A DNA stretch of 33,343 bases, from the NCBI GenBank assembly GCA_034432855.1, contig DAOUBA010000153.1, forward strand, positions 1-33,343, given 5' to 3'. The notes under the pieces are model-generated. The model made no database searches. It was not told where the DNA came from and saw only the letters and a list, made by a program, of their open reading frames with translations. The stretch comes from DAOUBA01 sp034432855. Its GTDB lineage: Bacteria > Chloroflexota > Anaerolineae > B4-G1. The stretch's first letter is position 1. The number at the start of each line of letters is the position of its first letter. The translations under genes were made by a program, and so were the position numbers. Of this stretch, positions 14,266-22,112 are shown piece by piece.

Positions 14266-15201
14266 ATGAACAGAAAACTGATACTGGGGAGTGCAGCGGG
14301 GATGTTGATCCTCGTAATCCTGGCCTGTGGTCCGGCGTCCCCAACGTCGGCTCCAACCGTTGCGCCAACTGCTGTGCCTAAACCCACATCTAAGCCCACC
14401 GAAGCCCAACCCACCCAGGCGCCATCTGGAGAGGCCGAATTGGTGCTGGAGAACAACTCTGGCATTTCCATCTGTTTCGTCTACATCTCGTCCACCGAGA
14501 GCGAATCTTGGGGGGAGAACTGGATGGCAGAGGATGAAGTCCTACGATCCGGCAACCGCCGGACCTTCCAGGTGCCAAAGGGTTCCTACGACCTCCTTGC
14601 TCGCGACTGCGACGACAATCTGGTTGACTACTACTGGGACATGGATCTGGTGGGCAGGATGACCTGGACTCTGGAATCCCTTCAGCGGGCGCCGGTGTTG
14701 GTGGTCAACAACTCTGGCACTGAGATTTGCTACCTTTACATCTCTCCTGCCGATAGCGACAGTTGGATCGCCGATTGGCTGGGGAGGGGGACCACCATCC
14801 CGGCGGGTGGCGCCCGGACCTTCCAGGTGCCCTTGGGGACCTACGACCTGCTCGCGGAGGACTGTGACCATAATGCCCTGGACACCCAGTTTGGCATCGC
14901 GGTGGAGGCGAGTGGCATCACCTGGACGGTAACCGGTGGTGAGGGAGGAGGCTCTGCATCTTTGACGCTAGTCAATGACTCCGAGTGGGAGGTATGCTAC
15001 GTCTATATCTCACCGAGCACCAGCGATTCCTGGGGCGAGGACTGGCTAGGCGCAGAGGAGAGCATCCATCCGGGCGAGAGCCGTACTTTCTATCTGGAGG
15101 CCGGTTCCTACGATCTACGGGCCGATGACTGCGACGAGAATACACTTGCCGAGGAATACAATCAGGAAATCTCCGGTGATATGACCTGGACACTCGAGTA
15201 A
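14266..15201 (+). CDS. Lipoprotein with three internal repeats
   Basis: A 311-residue exported lipoprotein. The lipobox LVILAC places the lipidated Cys at 21, followed by a Pro/Thr-rich linker (about 22-55). Three repeats follow (about 56-141, 142-229 and 230-311). Each has a NxSxxxxCxxYIS strand, a SxSWxxxWLG segment, a GxxRTFxVxxGxYDLxAxDCDxN block and a final TWTL/TWTV. Each repeat has two conserved Cys, possibly a disulfide, and a DCDxN acidic loop that could bind metal. I do not recognise the domain as a named family. The start ATG 14266 has AAGGAG at 14254-14259. A lone TATAAT (14184-14189) may be the -10. It is likely surface-exposed, with unknown role. Confidence 0.82.
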   Translation: MNRKLILGSAAGMLILVILACGPASPTSAPTVAPTAVPKPTSKPTEAQPTQAPSGEAELVLENNSGISICFVYISSTESESWGENWMAEDEVLRSGNRRTFQVPKGSYDLLARDCDDNLVDYYWDMDLVGRMTWTLESLQRAPVLVVNNSGTEICYLYISPADSDSWIADWLGRGTTIPAGGARTFQVPLGTYDLLAEDCDHNALDTQFGIAVEASGITWTVTGGEGGGSASLTLVNDSEWEVCYVYISPSTSDSWGEDWLGAEESIHPGESRTFYLEAGSYDLRADDCDENTLAEEYNQEISGDMTWTLE

Positions 15202-15227
15202 CGGACGGCATATCTGGAGCGAAACGG

Positions 15228-15250
15228 GAGCCCGGCATATCGCCGGGCTC
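15228..15250 (+). terminator. Terminator after the lipoprotein gene
   Basis: GAGCCCGGC (15228-15236) and GCCGGGCTC (15242-15250) form a perfect 9-bp stem with a 5-nt loop, followed by TTGATATTTG. The T-run is weak. Confidence 0.7.
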
Positions 15251-15277
15251 TTGATATTTGTGTACAGAACGTGTGGA

Positions 15278-15862
15278 TCAGCTCGTGAGCAGGAACTCTG
15301 CCAGCGTGCTGTATTCGGCGCCTGTGGGCTTGAGCACGCTGCGGATGAGGGCGAAGCGGTCGGCGGTGACCTCGGCCAGCCGTCCAACCCCTAGGCCGGT
15401 GATGGCTTCGCCTATCTGAGCCGCTTCGCGATTCGAGGCACGGCGCTGCACGCGGCCTAGCGTCAGGTGCGGCGTGAAACCCCGTCCTTCCGGCGTGTAG
15501 CCGAAATGCGCCATCGCCTCTTCGATGGCGTCCTGCAGCGCTGCCAGCTGCCCGCTGGGCTCCTGCACGCCCACCCACACGACGCGCGGACGGCGCGGGT
15601 TGGGGAAACAGCCCAGGCCCTCGACCGTGAAGGTGCGGGGGGGGGCGTTTCGCGCTACGACGGCCAGCGCTTCCTGAATGGCGGGCAGTTTCTCGATGGG
15701 CGTGTCGCCCAGGAATTGGAGCGTCAGGTGGATGCCGGTGGGATTCACCCAGCGCACGCTGTGGGGCGGGACTTGCTTTTCGAGGCGGCGCTGGAGCGCG
15801 GCCAGTTCGTCCAGCAATGTGCCGGGCAGGGGAATGGCGATGAACGCGCGAATGGTTTCCAT
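15278..15862 (-). CDS. thpR: RNA 2',3'-cyclic phosphodiesterase (ThpR/LigT)
   Basis: A 194-residue 2H phosphoesterase of normal length. The two HxTx motifs are HLTL at His45 and HLTL at His132. These enzymes open 2',3'-cyclic phosphates on RNA ends and can act in the reverse ligase direction in vitro. The start is ATG 15862, only 6 bp after the stop of the upstream RAYT-ThiF gene, so they are probably co-transcribed. Confidence 0.93.
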   Translation of the reverse strand: METIRAFIAIPLPGTLLDELAALQRRLEKQVPPHSVRWVNPTGIHLTLQFLGDTPIEKLPAIQEALAVVARNAPPRTFTVEGLGCFPNPRRPRVVWVGVQEPSGQLAALQDAIEEAMAHFGYTPEGRGFTPHLTLGRVQRRASNREAAQIGEAITGLGVGRLAEVTADRFALIRSVLKPTGAEYSTLAEFLLTS

Positions 15863-15868
15863 TGAACG

Positions 15869-17455
15869 TTACCCCATTTGCAGGACTTCGACCGTTCCCG
15901 ATTCCATGTCCATCAGCAACAACCGGTTGCGCAGCGGTTCCCCCTTGCCGGTGAGGATTTTCACGACCTCCTGTGCTTCCCATGCGGCGACGGCCATCGG
16001 CGTTGCGGCAGGAGTACCCAACTGCTCCTCCAGTCCGTGCTCTGGGAGCCCTTCGGCTTCGCCGTAGAGGCCGTGCAGGCCGGGGTCGCCGGGGAAGATC
16101 GTCATCACCTGTCCCAGGAAGCCGGCGATGCTGCCGTGTACCATCGGGATGCCTAGTGCCTGGGCGCCATCCTGGAGCATCAGGCGGGTGGGTAGCCGGT
16201 CGAGGCCATCCACGACGACGTCGGCGCCGGCGAGCAGGTTGGGGAGGTTCTCGTGGGTGAGCGTCGTCGCGTGGGCGGTGACTTCGACCGCGCTGTTGAT
16301 CTCGGCAATGCGCCGCTTTGCGGTCTGGGCCTTGCTCTCGCCAAGCCCTGCTTCGGTGCTCAACGCCTGCCGGTTGAGGTTATGCTCCTCGAACACGTCA
16401 CCGTCAATCAGGATCAGGCGGCCCACGCCCATGCGCGCCAGCGCCTCGGCGACGTAGCCGCCCAGGCCGCCCAGCCCCACCACCGCAACCGTCGCGCGCA
16501 GCAGCCGGGCCTGCCCTTCCAGACCAATCGTCCCCAGGTTACGCACGTAGCGCCAGGGCATAATGCCCTCTTCGAGTGCCGCCAGTTCCACCTCGCGGAC
16601 CGCGCGACCGGTTACGGCGGCCAGTTCGCGCACCTGTGCCAGGCGGATGATGCGGACGTCGTTTTGGATTTCGGCCAACTGATGGGGCGAGGCGTCCTGC
16701 GGGGCCCGGTCTCTGTTGTGGGTTGGTTGCTCATGGGGTGCGGGATGCTCTGCGGATCGCGGTTCGGGGGATGTTTGGGGCGAGGCGTCCCGCGAGGGTT
16801 GACGCTTTTCGTCGGTCGGGCTCCCATGCGGAGTACCGTGCTCTGGCGGGCTTGAGGCCGGGGACGCCTCGCCCCTACTCGGGTTTTCCATATCCTCGGC
16901 CCAACGGGCCGGGTTGTTGCGGATGTATTCGCTGATGGCCTCGAATGCCCGTTGGTCGCGGATGATGCGCTCGTGGTAATTGCGTTGCCAAACGGGGGCG
17001 CCTGGTGTTTTGCGGATTTGATTGATGCGCCGGGCGGTCATGGATTTGAAATTGCCGATGATCGCTCCTAACGACCCGGGCTGCAATTGGGGGGGCTCCT
17101 GTTGGGGCGAGGCGTCCCACGGGGGTTGACGCTTTTCGTCGGTCGGATTCCCACGCGGAGTACCGTGCTCTGGCGGGCTTGAGGCCAGGGACGCCTCGCC
17201 CCTACCCGTGATGATGATGATGATCCCGTGAATGTGATTGGGCATCACGACCCATTCGCCCAATTTCACGTTGGGGAAATGGCGGGGGATACGCTGCCAC
17301 ATCGTCTCGGCTACTCGCCGCAACACGGGATCGTCGAACAACCTCTCCCGTTCGTGGGTCACGATGGTCACGAAATATGCCCCGGGTTGGGCGTAATCGT
17401 ACCCCCGCAGACGAATGGAACGACGATGGTGTCTGGTCGGATCGTATTTCGACAT
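15869..17455 (-). CDS. RAYT (Y1/HUH transposase) domain fused to a ThiF/MoeB-like domain
   Basis: A 528-residue reading frame without any cysteine. Residues 1-190 form a REP-associated tyrosine transposase: HUH motif MPNHIHG (His74, His76), WQRNYHERIIRD with the catalytic Tyr160 and YIRNNPARW. A first insert (about 85-118) splits it, and a second (about 194-226) follows; both are translated copies of a 99-bp palindrome-ended repeat. Residues about 260-528 are ThiF/HesA/MoeB-like: VAVVGLGGLGG nucleotide loop (323-333), DGDVFEEHNLNRQ (351-363) and a C-terminal GTPAAT...EAQEVVKILTGKG. There is no zinc CxxC and no catalytic Cys, so only adenylation of a ubiquitin-like partner (MoaD/ThiS type) is expected. 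The ThiF part may also be translated on its own from internal GTG codons. Fusion by insertion is inferred. Confidence 0.72.
   Translation of the reverse strand: MSKYDPTRHHRRSIRLRGYDYAQPGAYFVTIVTHERERLFDDPVLRRVAETMWQRIPRHFPNVKLGEWVVMPNHIHGIIIIITGRGEASLASSPPEHGTPRGNPTDEKRQPPWDASPQQEPPQLQPGSLGAIIGNFKSMTARRINQIRKTPGAPVWQRNYHERIIRDQRAFEAISEYIRNNPARWAEDMENPSRGEASPASSPPEHGTPHGSPTDEKRQPSRDASPQTSPEPRSAEHPAPHEQPTHNRDRAPQDASPHQLAEIQNDVRIIRLAQVRELAAVTGRAVREVELAALEEGIMPWRYVRNLGTIGLEGQARLLRATVAVVGLGGLGGYVAEALARMGVGRLILIDGDVFEEHNLNRQALSTEAGLGESKAQTAKRRIAEINSAVEVTAHATTLTHENLPNLLAGADVVVDGLDRLPTRLMLQDGAQALGIPMVHGSIAGFLGQVMTIFPGDPGLHGLYGEAEGLPEHGLEEQLGTPAATPMAVAAWEAQEVVKILTGKGEPLRNRLLLMDMESGTVEVLQMG
16684..16697 (+). 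repeat. Solo end of the 99-bp palindromic repeat
   Basis: GGGGCGAGGCGTCC matches the left terminus of the two complete copies. It lies in the linker before the ThiF-like domain, with no matching right end nearby. Confidence 0.55.
16777..16875 (+). repeat. 99-bp palindrome-ended repeat, copy B, in coding frame
   Basis: Begins GGGGCGAGGCGTCCC (16777-16791) and ends GGGACGCCTCGCCCC (16861-16875), a perfect 15-bp terminal inverted repeat. It is in the reading frame of the fusion protein (33 codons). By eye about 93 of 99 bases agree with copy A. Confidence 0.88.
17104..17202 (+). repeat. 99-bp palindrome-ended repeat, copy A, in coding frame
   Basis: Begins GGGGCGAGGCGTCCC (17104-17118) and ends GGGACGCCTCGCCCC (17188-17202), the same 15-bp terminal inverted repeat as copy B and the same length. 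It sits between the HUH motif and the catalytic Tyr of the transposase domain. It could be a REP/MITE-like substrate of this transposase. Confidence 0.88.
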
Positions 17456-17473
17456 CGGCGGTTCCCACGTTGT

Positions 17474-17524
17474 ATTGTAATCCGTTTCGCTTCGGTTGAC
17501 AAACCTTCCCCTCGCTGCGATAAT
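17474..17524 (+). promoter_or_regulatory. Divergent promoter pair sharing one -35 heptamer (RAYT-ThiF / Slt)
   Basis: Plus: TTGACA (17496-17501), 17-bp spacer, GATAAT (17519-17524). Minus: TTGTCA (17502 to 17497), 17-bp spacer, TACAAT (17479 to 17474). The plus start site would fall near 17531, almost at the ATG of the Slt gene. Confidence 0.65.
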
Positions 17525-17531
17525 TGGGGTT

Positions 17532-19952
17532 ATGAAATATCCTTACCGCTTGGTATGGCCTTGCGCACTCCTGGCCCTGGCCGCGTTAGCCTGCAACGCG
17601 CCGTTCGATCTGACGCCGCTGCCGACCCCGACCCCAACGCCTACGCCCACACCGACGCCCAGCCCTGCGGACTGGCTCTCCGCTGCCGCGCAGGCCATGC
17701 ACGATGGCGATTATACTGCCGCTGCCGAAATCTACCGCAATCTGCTTGCCTGGCCGCTCGACGAGGAGACCGCCGCGCAGTCCCGATTGGGCCTGGGTAC
17801 GGCCCTCCTGCGCGACGGCGACTATGCGGGTGCCGTTGCGGCTTTCCGCGACCTGCTCGCCGCGCATCCGGAGAGCCCTCTGGTACACGAGGCTCATTTC
17901 CTGCTGGCCGATGCGCTGGTGGGCGCGGGCGATCCGTTGGCAGCGGCAGAGGAGTACCGCGCCTACCTTGCTGCCGGCACCTTCATCACGGCCTATGTCA
18001 ACCAATCGCTGGGGAACGCCCTCTCCGCCGGCGGTGCATACACCGAGGCGATCGCGGCTTATCAGGCCGCAATCACCGAAGCGCCCGAGGTCTCGTTCGA
18101 GGTCTATACCCGCGAGAAATTGGCGCTCGCCTACGCTACCTTGCAAGACTATGCCTCGGCCCTTGCGCAATACGATGCCATACTGGCCGTGGCCCAGATA
18201 CGCCCCTACCGCGCGCGCATCGAACACCAGGCTGCGGAGACGCTCATCCTTGCCGATGAGGCCGAAGCCGGCTATGCGCGCCACCTCGCCGTCGTCGAGA
18301 CTTATCCCGAAGCCCCCACTGCCTATCTCTCGCTGGTCAAATTGGTGGAGGCAGGCCGCCCGGTGGACGATTTCCTGCGCGGGAAGGTGGATTACTATGG
18401 CGGCGCCTACGGCCCGGCGGTCGAGGCGCTCTACCGCTACATCAACGCCAACCCCGATCACTCTGCCGACGCTCACTGGTACGCCGGCCTCTCGTTCCTC
18501 GCCGCCGGTAGTCCCGATCTGGCTGCCGGCGAATTCAAGATGCTGATCGAGACTCACCCTGGCGCTGCGCGCGTAGGCGACGCCTGGATGGGGTTGGCCG
18601 AGGCGTACGCCGACCAGGGCGACGTGGATGCGGCGATAACGGCCTACCGCCAGTTCGTGGCATCCGACCCCAGCCATTCCCGCGCACCGGAGGCGTTGTG
18701 GAACGCGGCTCAACTCCTGGAGCGGGACGGCCAATTGGAGGCCGCCGCCGCAGCCTACATGGAATGCCACGTGCGCTATCCCAACTCCGACTATGGCGCC
18801 GCGGCGCTCTTTCGCAGCGGGCTACAGTCCTATCGCCCGGGTGATTTCACTGATGCCGCCGTGGCCTGGGACACTGTAGCCAGTCTCTATCCTGATTCGC
18901 TCTGTCATCCCGCGCGCGTGGATTGGAGGACGGGTGTTAAGATCTATCCGGCGGCTAACTCGCCCTGTCGCCCTGCGGCGCTCCTCTGGCTGGGCAAGGT
19001 GCGCCTGGCACAGGGCGATCTCCAGGCGGCGCAGGCCGCCTTTGCGGAGGCGGCCGCCGCCGACCCGCAGGGCTACTACGGCCTGCGCGCCGCCGAACTG
19101 GCCGCCGACCCGCTGGCCGTGCCGTTTGCAGCGGGCGATCCTGTACGGACGGGCCTCGCGCCCACCCAGGCCGAGGCGGAGGCGTGGCTGGCCGGCTGGC
19201 TTGGACTGGGGGATGGAACGAACCTGAGCGCGCTCGATCCCACGCTGGCCGCCGACCCGCGTCTGCAACGGGGACTGGAGTTATGGCGGTTGGGGCGCTT
19301 CGAGGAGGCAAAGGGAGAACTGGAAGCACTCCGGTCGGCTACCGCTTCCGATGCCCTGGCCCAATACCGGCTGGCCCTCTTGTTCCGCGACGTGGGTCTC
19401 TATCGCTCCTCTATTCAGTGTGCCCGGCGGATCATCAGTCTGGCGCCGATCACCCGGACACTGGATGCCCCCGCCTTTATCGTGCGCCTGGCCTACCCCA
19501 CCTATTACGAGAATCTGGTGCTGGAGAATGCCCGAGCGACCGGCCTCGATCCGCTCTTGATCTTTGCTCTCATCCGTCAGGAGAGCCTATTCGAGAGCCT
19601 GGCGACTTCGTCGGCCAGCGCGCGTGGGCTGATGCAAATATGGCCTCCGACCGGTGAACAGATTGCTGACGAACTGGGCTGGCCACCAGGCTACGAGACC
19701 GCCAACCTCTACCGTCCCCATGTCAGCCTGCGCTTCGGCACGTACTACCTGGCGCAGCAGCGCGATCGTTTCGATGGGCGACTGGACGTGGCGTTGGCCG
19801 GCTACAACGGCGGCCCGGCCAACGCCAGGCGTTGGTTACAGGAAGCGGGCGACGATCCTGATCTGTTCTTCGAACTCATCACGTTAGACGAGCCGCGCAT
19901 ATACTTGCAACGCATCAAGGAGCACCTGGCTGTGTACCAGGCTGTGTATTGA
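17532..19952 (+). CDS. Slt70-like lytic transglycosylase lipoprotein with TPR repeats
   Basis: An 806-residue lipoprotein. ALLALAALAC is the signal peptide end with the lipidated Cys, followed by a Pro-Thr linker (six PT units). The long middle part is a TPR-like helical solenoid (repeated AxxxYxxxLxxxP patterns). The C-terminus is an SLT domain: LIRQESLFES with catalytic Glu684, SARGLMQIWPPTG, and YNGGPANA. These enzymes cleave peptidoglycan between MurNAc and GlcNAc, forming 1,6-anhydro-MurNAc. The start ATG 17532 gives a proper signal sequence; an in-frame ATG at 17496 overlaps the -35 box. Predicted transcription starts nearly at the ATG, so the mRNA may be leaderless. Its 3' end overlaps the convergent GH42 gene by 38 bp. 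Confidence 0.9.
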   Translation: MKYPYRLVWPCALLALAALACNAPFDLTPLPTPTPTPTPTPTPSPADWLSAAAQAMHDGDYTAAAEIYRNLLAWPLDEETAAQSRLGLGTALLRDGDYAGAVAAFRDLLAAHPESPLVHEAHFLLADALVGAGDPLAAAEEYRAYLAAGTFITAYVNQSLGNALSAGGAYTEAIAAYQAAITEAPEVSFEVYTREKLALAYATLQDYASALAQYDAILAVAQIRPYRARIEHQAAETLILADEAEAGYARHLAVVETYPEAPTAYLSLVKLVEAGRPVDDFLRGKVDYYGGAYGPAVEALYRYINANPDHSADAHWYAGLSFLAAGSPDLAAGEFKMLIETHPGAARVGDAWMGLAEAYADQGDVDAAITAYRQFVASDPSHSRAPEALWNAAQLLERDGQLEAAAAAYMECHVRYPNSDYGAAALFRSGLQSYRPGDFTDAAVAWDTVASLYPDSLCHPARVDWRTGVKIYPAANSPCRPAALLWLGKVRLAQGDLQAAQAAFAEAAAADPQGYYGLRAAELAADPLAVPFAAGDPVRTGLAPTQAEAEAWLAGWLGLGDGTNLSALDPTLAADPRLQRGLELWRLGRFEEAKGELEALRSATASDALAQYRLALLFRDVGLYRSSIQCARRIISLAPITRTLDAPAFIVRLAYPTYYENLVLENARATGLDPLLIFALIRQESLFESLATSSASARGLMQIWPPTGEQIADELGWPPGYETANLYRPHVSLRFGTYYLAQQRDRFDGRLDVALAGYNGGPANARRWLQEAGDDPDLFFELITLDEPRIYLQRIKEHLAVYQAVY

Positions 19953-21984
19953 GTGTCCCTGTGACTGCTCCGGCCTTTTGCTCCTGGCGGGTGAGCACCA
20001 GAACGCCATAGGGTGCCAGCCTCACCTTGCCCGTCAGCGACAGGTCGTTGAGATGTTCGTAGGCTGGCCAGGGCAGTTGCAAGGGTTGCTCCATCGGTTC
20101 GTGGTTGATGACGATAAAGATGCGCGTTTTGCCGTCGGCAGCTACTAACTGGCGGGCTTCCACTCCAGGTACGGTCTCCAGGACCGGCCTGGCGCCTGCC
20201 ATAAGCGCCATGTGTTTGACGAGCCGATGTTGGGCTGCCTCGTCCAGGTAGACTCCAATATAATAAACCAGACCGTTGCCGGGCGAGTACACGGTGACCG
20301 CCGGTTGCCCATCGAGCCAGCCGTTCGACGGCTCGAACCAGGCAGAAGCAACGACCCTCGAGTCCCCCCTTATCTTGAGACGCTCGGCCCACAGTCGTGA
20401 AACGCCGGAGAACAATCTCCCCTTCACGGGCACTTCGTCTTGGAGGGCATAGTATTCCTCCACTTCCACCCCCGCGATCTCGGCCAGTGGGCCGGGCTGG
20501 CGTGCCGGCAGGAGGGCGTTATACTCATCCTTCATCCCGCAGCGGATTGTCAGCGCCAGGTGACCACCTCCGCTGACGAACTCCTTCAGCCGCTTGGCCC
20601 GGCTTTCGGTCAACACCAACAAGGCTGGCGCAATCACCAATCGGTAGCCCTTCAACGGCGCATCGGCAGAGATAATGTCAACCGGGATATTGAGTGCTGC
20701 AAGCGGGCGATAGTAGTGTAACAAGTGCGCCACATAGTCAAAATCGCCATGATGGCGCTGCCATTGAATGGCCCAGCGGCTGTCGTAACAGTTGAGGATG
20801 GCGATACGTGCCGGGGCCACGGATGAACCCGCAAGCAGAGAGGATATCTGTGCGAATTCGCGGCCCAGGTGTTGCACTTCCTGGTAGAAGGGCCGTGGTT
20901 GGCCGGACTGATCCACCAGCGAACCATGATACTGCTCCTGACCGTTCGGCGCCGGGCGCCATTGCCAGTAGAGCACGGCGTCCGCACCATGCGCCACCGC
21001 ATGCCAGGCCATCGCCCGTGCCTCGCCCATGTTCAGCGCATTGTTGACTGGCGACCAGTTGACGCTGCCCGGCTGGGTTTCCATCACCCAGAAATTGCGG
21101 CGCTTGAAGCCGCGTGTCAGATCATGGGCCGCGCCGGAAGCCAGGTGGTCGTGATGACCCGTGCCCACGTACCAGTCCCATGAGGCCAGATCGAGGTCCT
21201 CGGACATTACATAGTGATCGAAGCCGTCGAACCAGCCCATAAAGTTGTGTGTGACCCACACGCCAGGCCGTAGATGTGGCCGTAACACGTCCAGTTGCAG
21301 CCGCTGGAATCGGCGGTAGCACTCGGTAACGAACTGTTTGAACGCCAGCATCAAGCCCGGATTGTGGTTGCCGATGGGGATGGGAATCTGCTCCCAAGCA
21401 GAGTAGGTCTGGCTCCAGTAGGCGGTGGACCAGTGAGCGTTGAGCGCATCGAGCGAACCGAACCTGTCGGCCAGGTATTGCTGGAACAGGTGGCGACAAC
21501 GCCCACAGTAACAGACGCGATGGTACTCGTTATCTATCTGCCAGCCGATGACGTGTGGATTCTGGCCGAACCGTTCACCCAGCGCCTCAACGATACGGCG
21601 GGTGGCGGCATGAAAATCGGGCGAGGTGACGCAATAGTGACAACGGTTGCCGTGCTGGGCGCGACGGCCGTACTCGTCCACCGCCAGCATATCGGGGCAG
21701 GCGTGCGTGAGCCAGGCCGGCGGCGCGGCGGTGGGTGTGCCGAGTACGGTGACGATCCCCGCTTCGGCTAACATCGAGATCGCCCGCTCGAGCCAATCGA
21801 AGTGGAACTCGCCCTCCGCCGGCTCGAAGGTGGACCAGGCAAACTCACCCATGCGCACGACCGTAAACCCGGCCTCACGCATCAGGCGGATGTCTTCGGG
21901 CCAACGCTCCTCCGGCCAGTGTTCGGGGTAATAGGCAGCGCCTAGATGTAATCGAGACTGAAAGGGAATTTGATTCTCTGTCAT
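19915..21984 (-). CDS. GH42 beta-galactosidase
   Basis: A 689-residue protein of glycoside hydrolase family 42, retaining beta-galactosidases with a TIM barrel, a trimerisation domain and a small C-terminal domain. LGAAYYPEHWPEERWPEDIRLM opens the barrel. Glu153 (QIDNEYH) is the acid/base, and Glu302 (VMETQPG) the nucleophile. Cysteines in NRCHYC and CYCGRC match the structural zinc site. There is no signal peptide, so it is cytosolic and acts on imported oligosaccharides. The start is ATG 21984 (MTENQIPFQS), with GAGAAGAG upstream; an ATG at 22020 would lie upstream of the predicted transcription start. The last residues (GTQPGAP) come from a region overlapping the convergent Slt gene. Confidence 0.93.
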   Translation of the reverse strand: MTENQIPFQSRLHLGAAYYPEHWPEERWPEDIRLMREAGFTVVRMGEFAWSTFEPAEGEFHFDWLERAISMLAEAGIVTVLGTPTAAPPAWLTHACPDMLAVDEYGRRAQHGNRCHYCVTSPDFHAATRRIVEALGERFGQNPHVIGWQIDNEYHRVCYCGRCRHLFQQYLADRFGSLDALNAHWSTAYWSQTYSAWEQIPIPIGNHNPGLMLAFKQFVTECYRRFQRLQLDVLRPHLRPGVWVTHNFMGWFDGFDHYVMSEDLDLASWDWYVGTGHHDHLASGAAHDLTRGFKRRNFWVMETQPGSVNWSPVNNALNMGEARAMAWHAVAHGADAVLYWQWRPAPNGQEQYHGSLVDQSGQPRPFYQEVQHLGREFAQISSLLAGSSVAPARIAILNCYDSRWAIQWQRHHGDFDYVAHLLHYYRPLAALNIPVDIISADAPLKGYRLVIAPALLVLTESRAKRLKEFVSGGGHLALTIRCGMKDEYNALLPARQPGPLAEIAGVEVEEYYALQDEVPVKGRLFSGVSRLWAERLKIRGDSRVVASAWFEPSNGWLDGQPAVTVYSPGNGLVYYIGVYLDEAAQHRLVKHMALMAGARPVLETVPGVEARQLVAADGKTRIFIVINHEPMEQPLQLPWPAYEHLNDLSLTGKVRLAPYGVLVLTRQEQKAGAVTGTLNTQPGTQPGAP

Positions 21985-22005
21985 TGGGGCTCTTCTCGGT
22001 GCTGA

Positions 22006-22054
22006 ATTGTACCACAACAACGTCGGTTGACAATCTGCTCGTTCTGTTTATAAT
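22006..22054 (+). promoter_or_regulatory. Divergent promoter pair sharing one -35 heptamer (GH42 / TetR)
   Basis: Plus (TetR): TTGACA (22027-22032), 16-bp spacer, TATAAT (22049-22054). Minus (GH42): TTGTCA (22033 to 22028), 16-bp spacer, TACAAT (22011 to 22006). The GH42 leader would be only about 15 nt. Confidence 0.75.
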
Positions 22055-22085
22055 ATGACTCTGGTCATTTTTGTCCTGTGGTCAT
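22055..22085 (+). promoter_or_regulatory. Candidate TetR operator
   Basis: ATGAC-TCTG-GTCAT (22055-22068) is a perfect palindrome that directly follows the -10 of the TetR promoter. The heptamer TGGTCAT recurs at 22079-22085, 17 bp on. Position and symmetry suggest autorepression. Confidence 0.6.
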
Positions 22086-22112
22086 AAACCTCAGCGGAGC
22101 CGGGGGCTTGAT

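Noticed and set aside
17620..17665. CCGACC-type tandem repeat in the Slt gene
   Set aside because: It encodes the Pro-Thr linker after the lipid anchor, a common feature, and is not an independent element.
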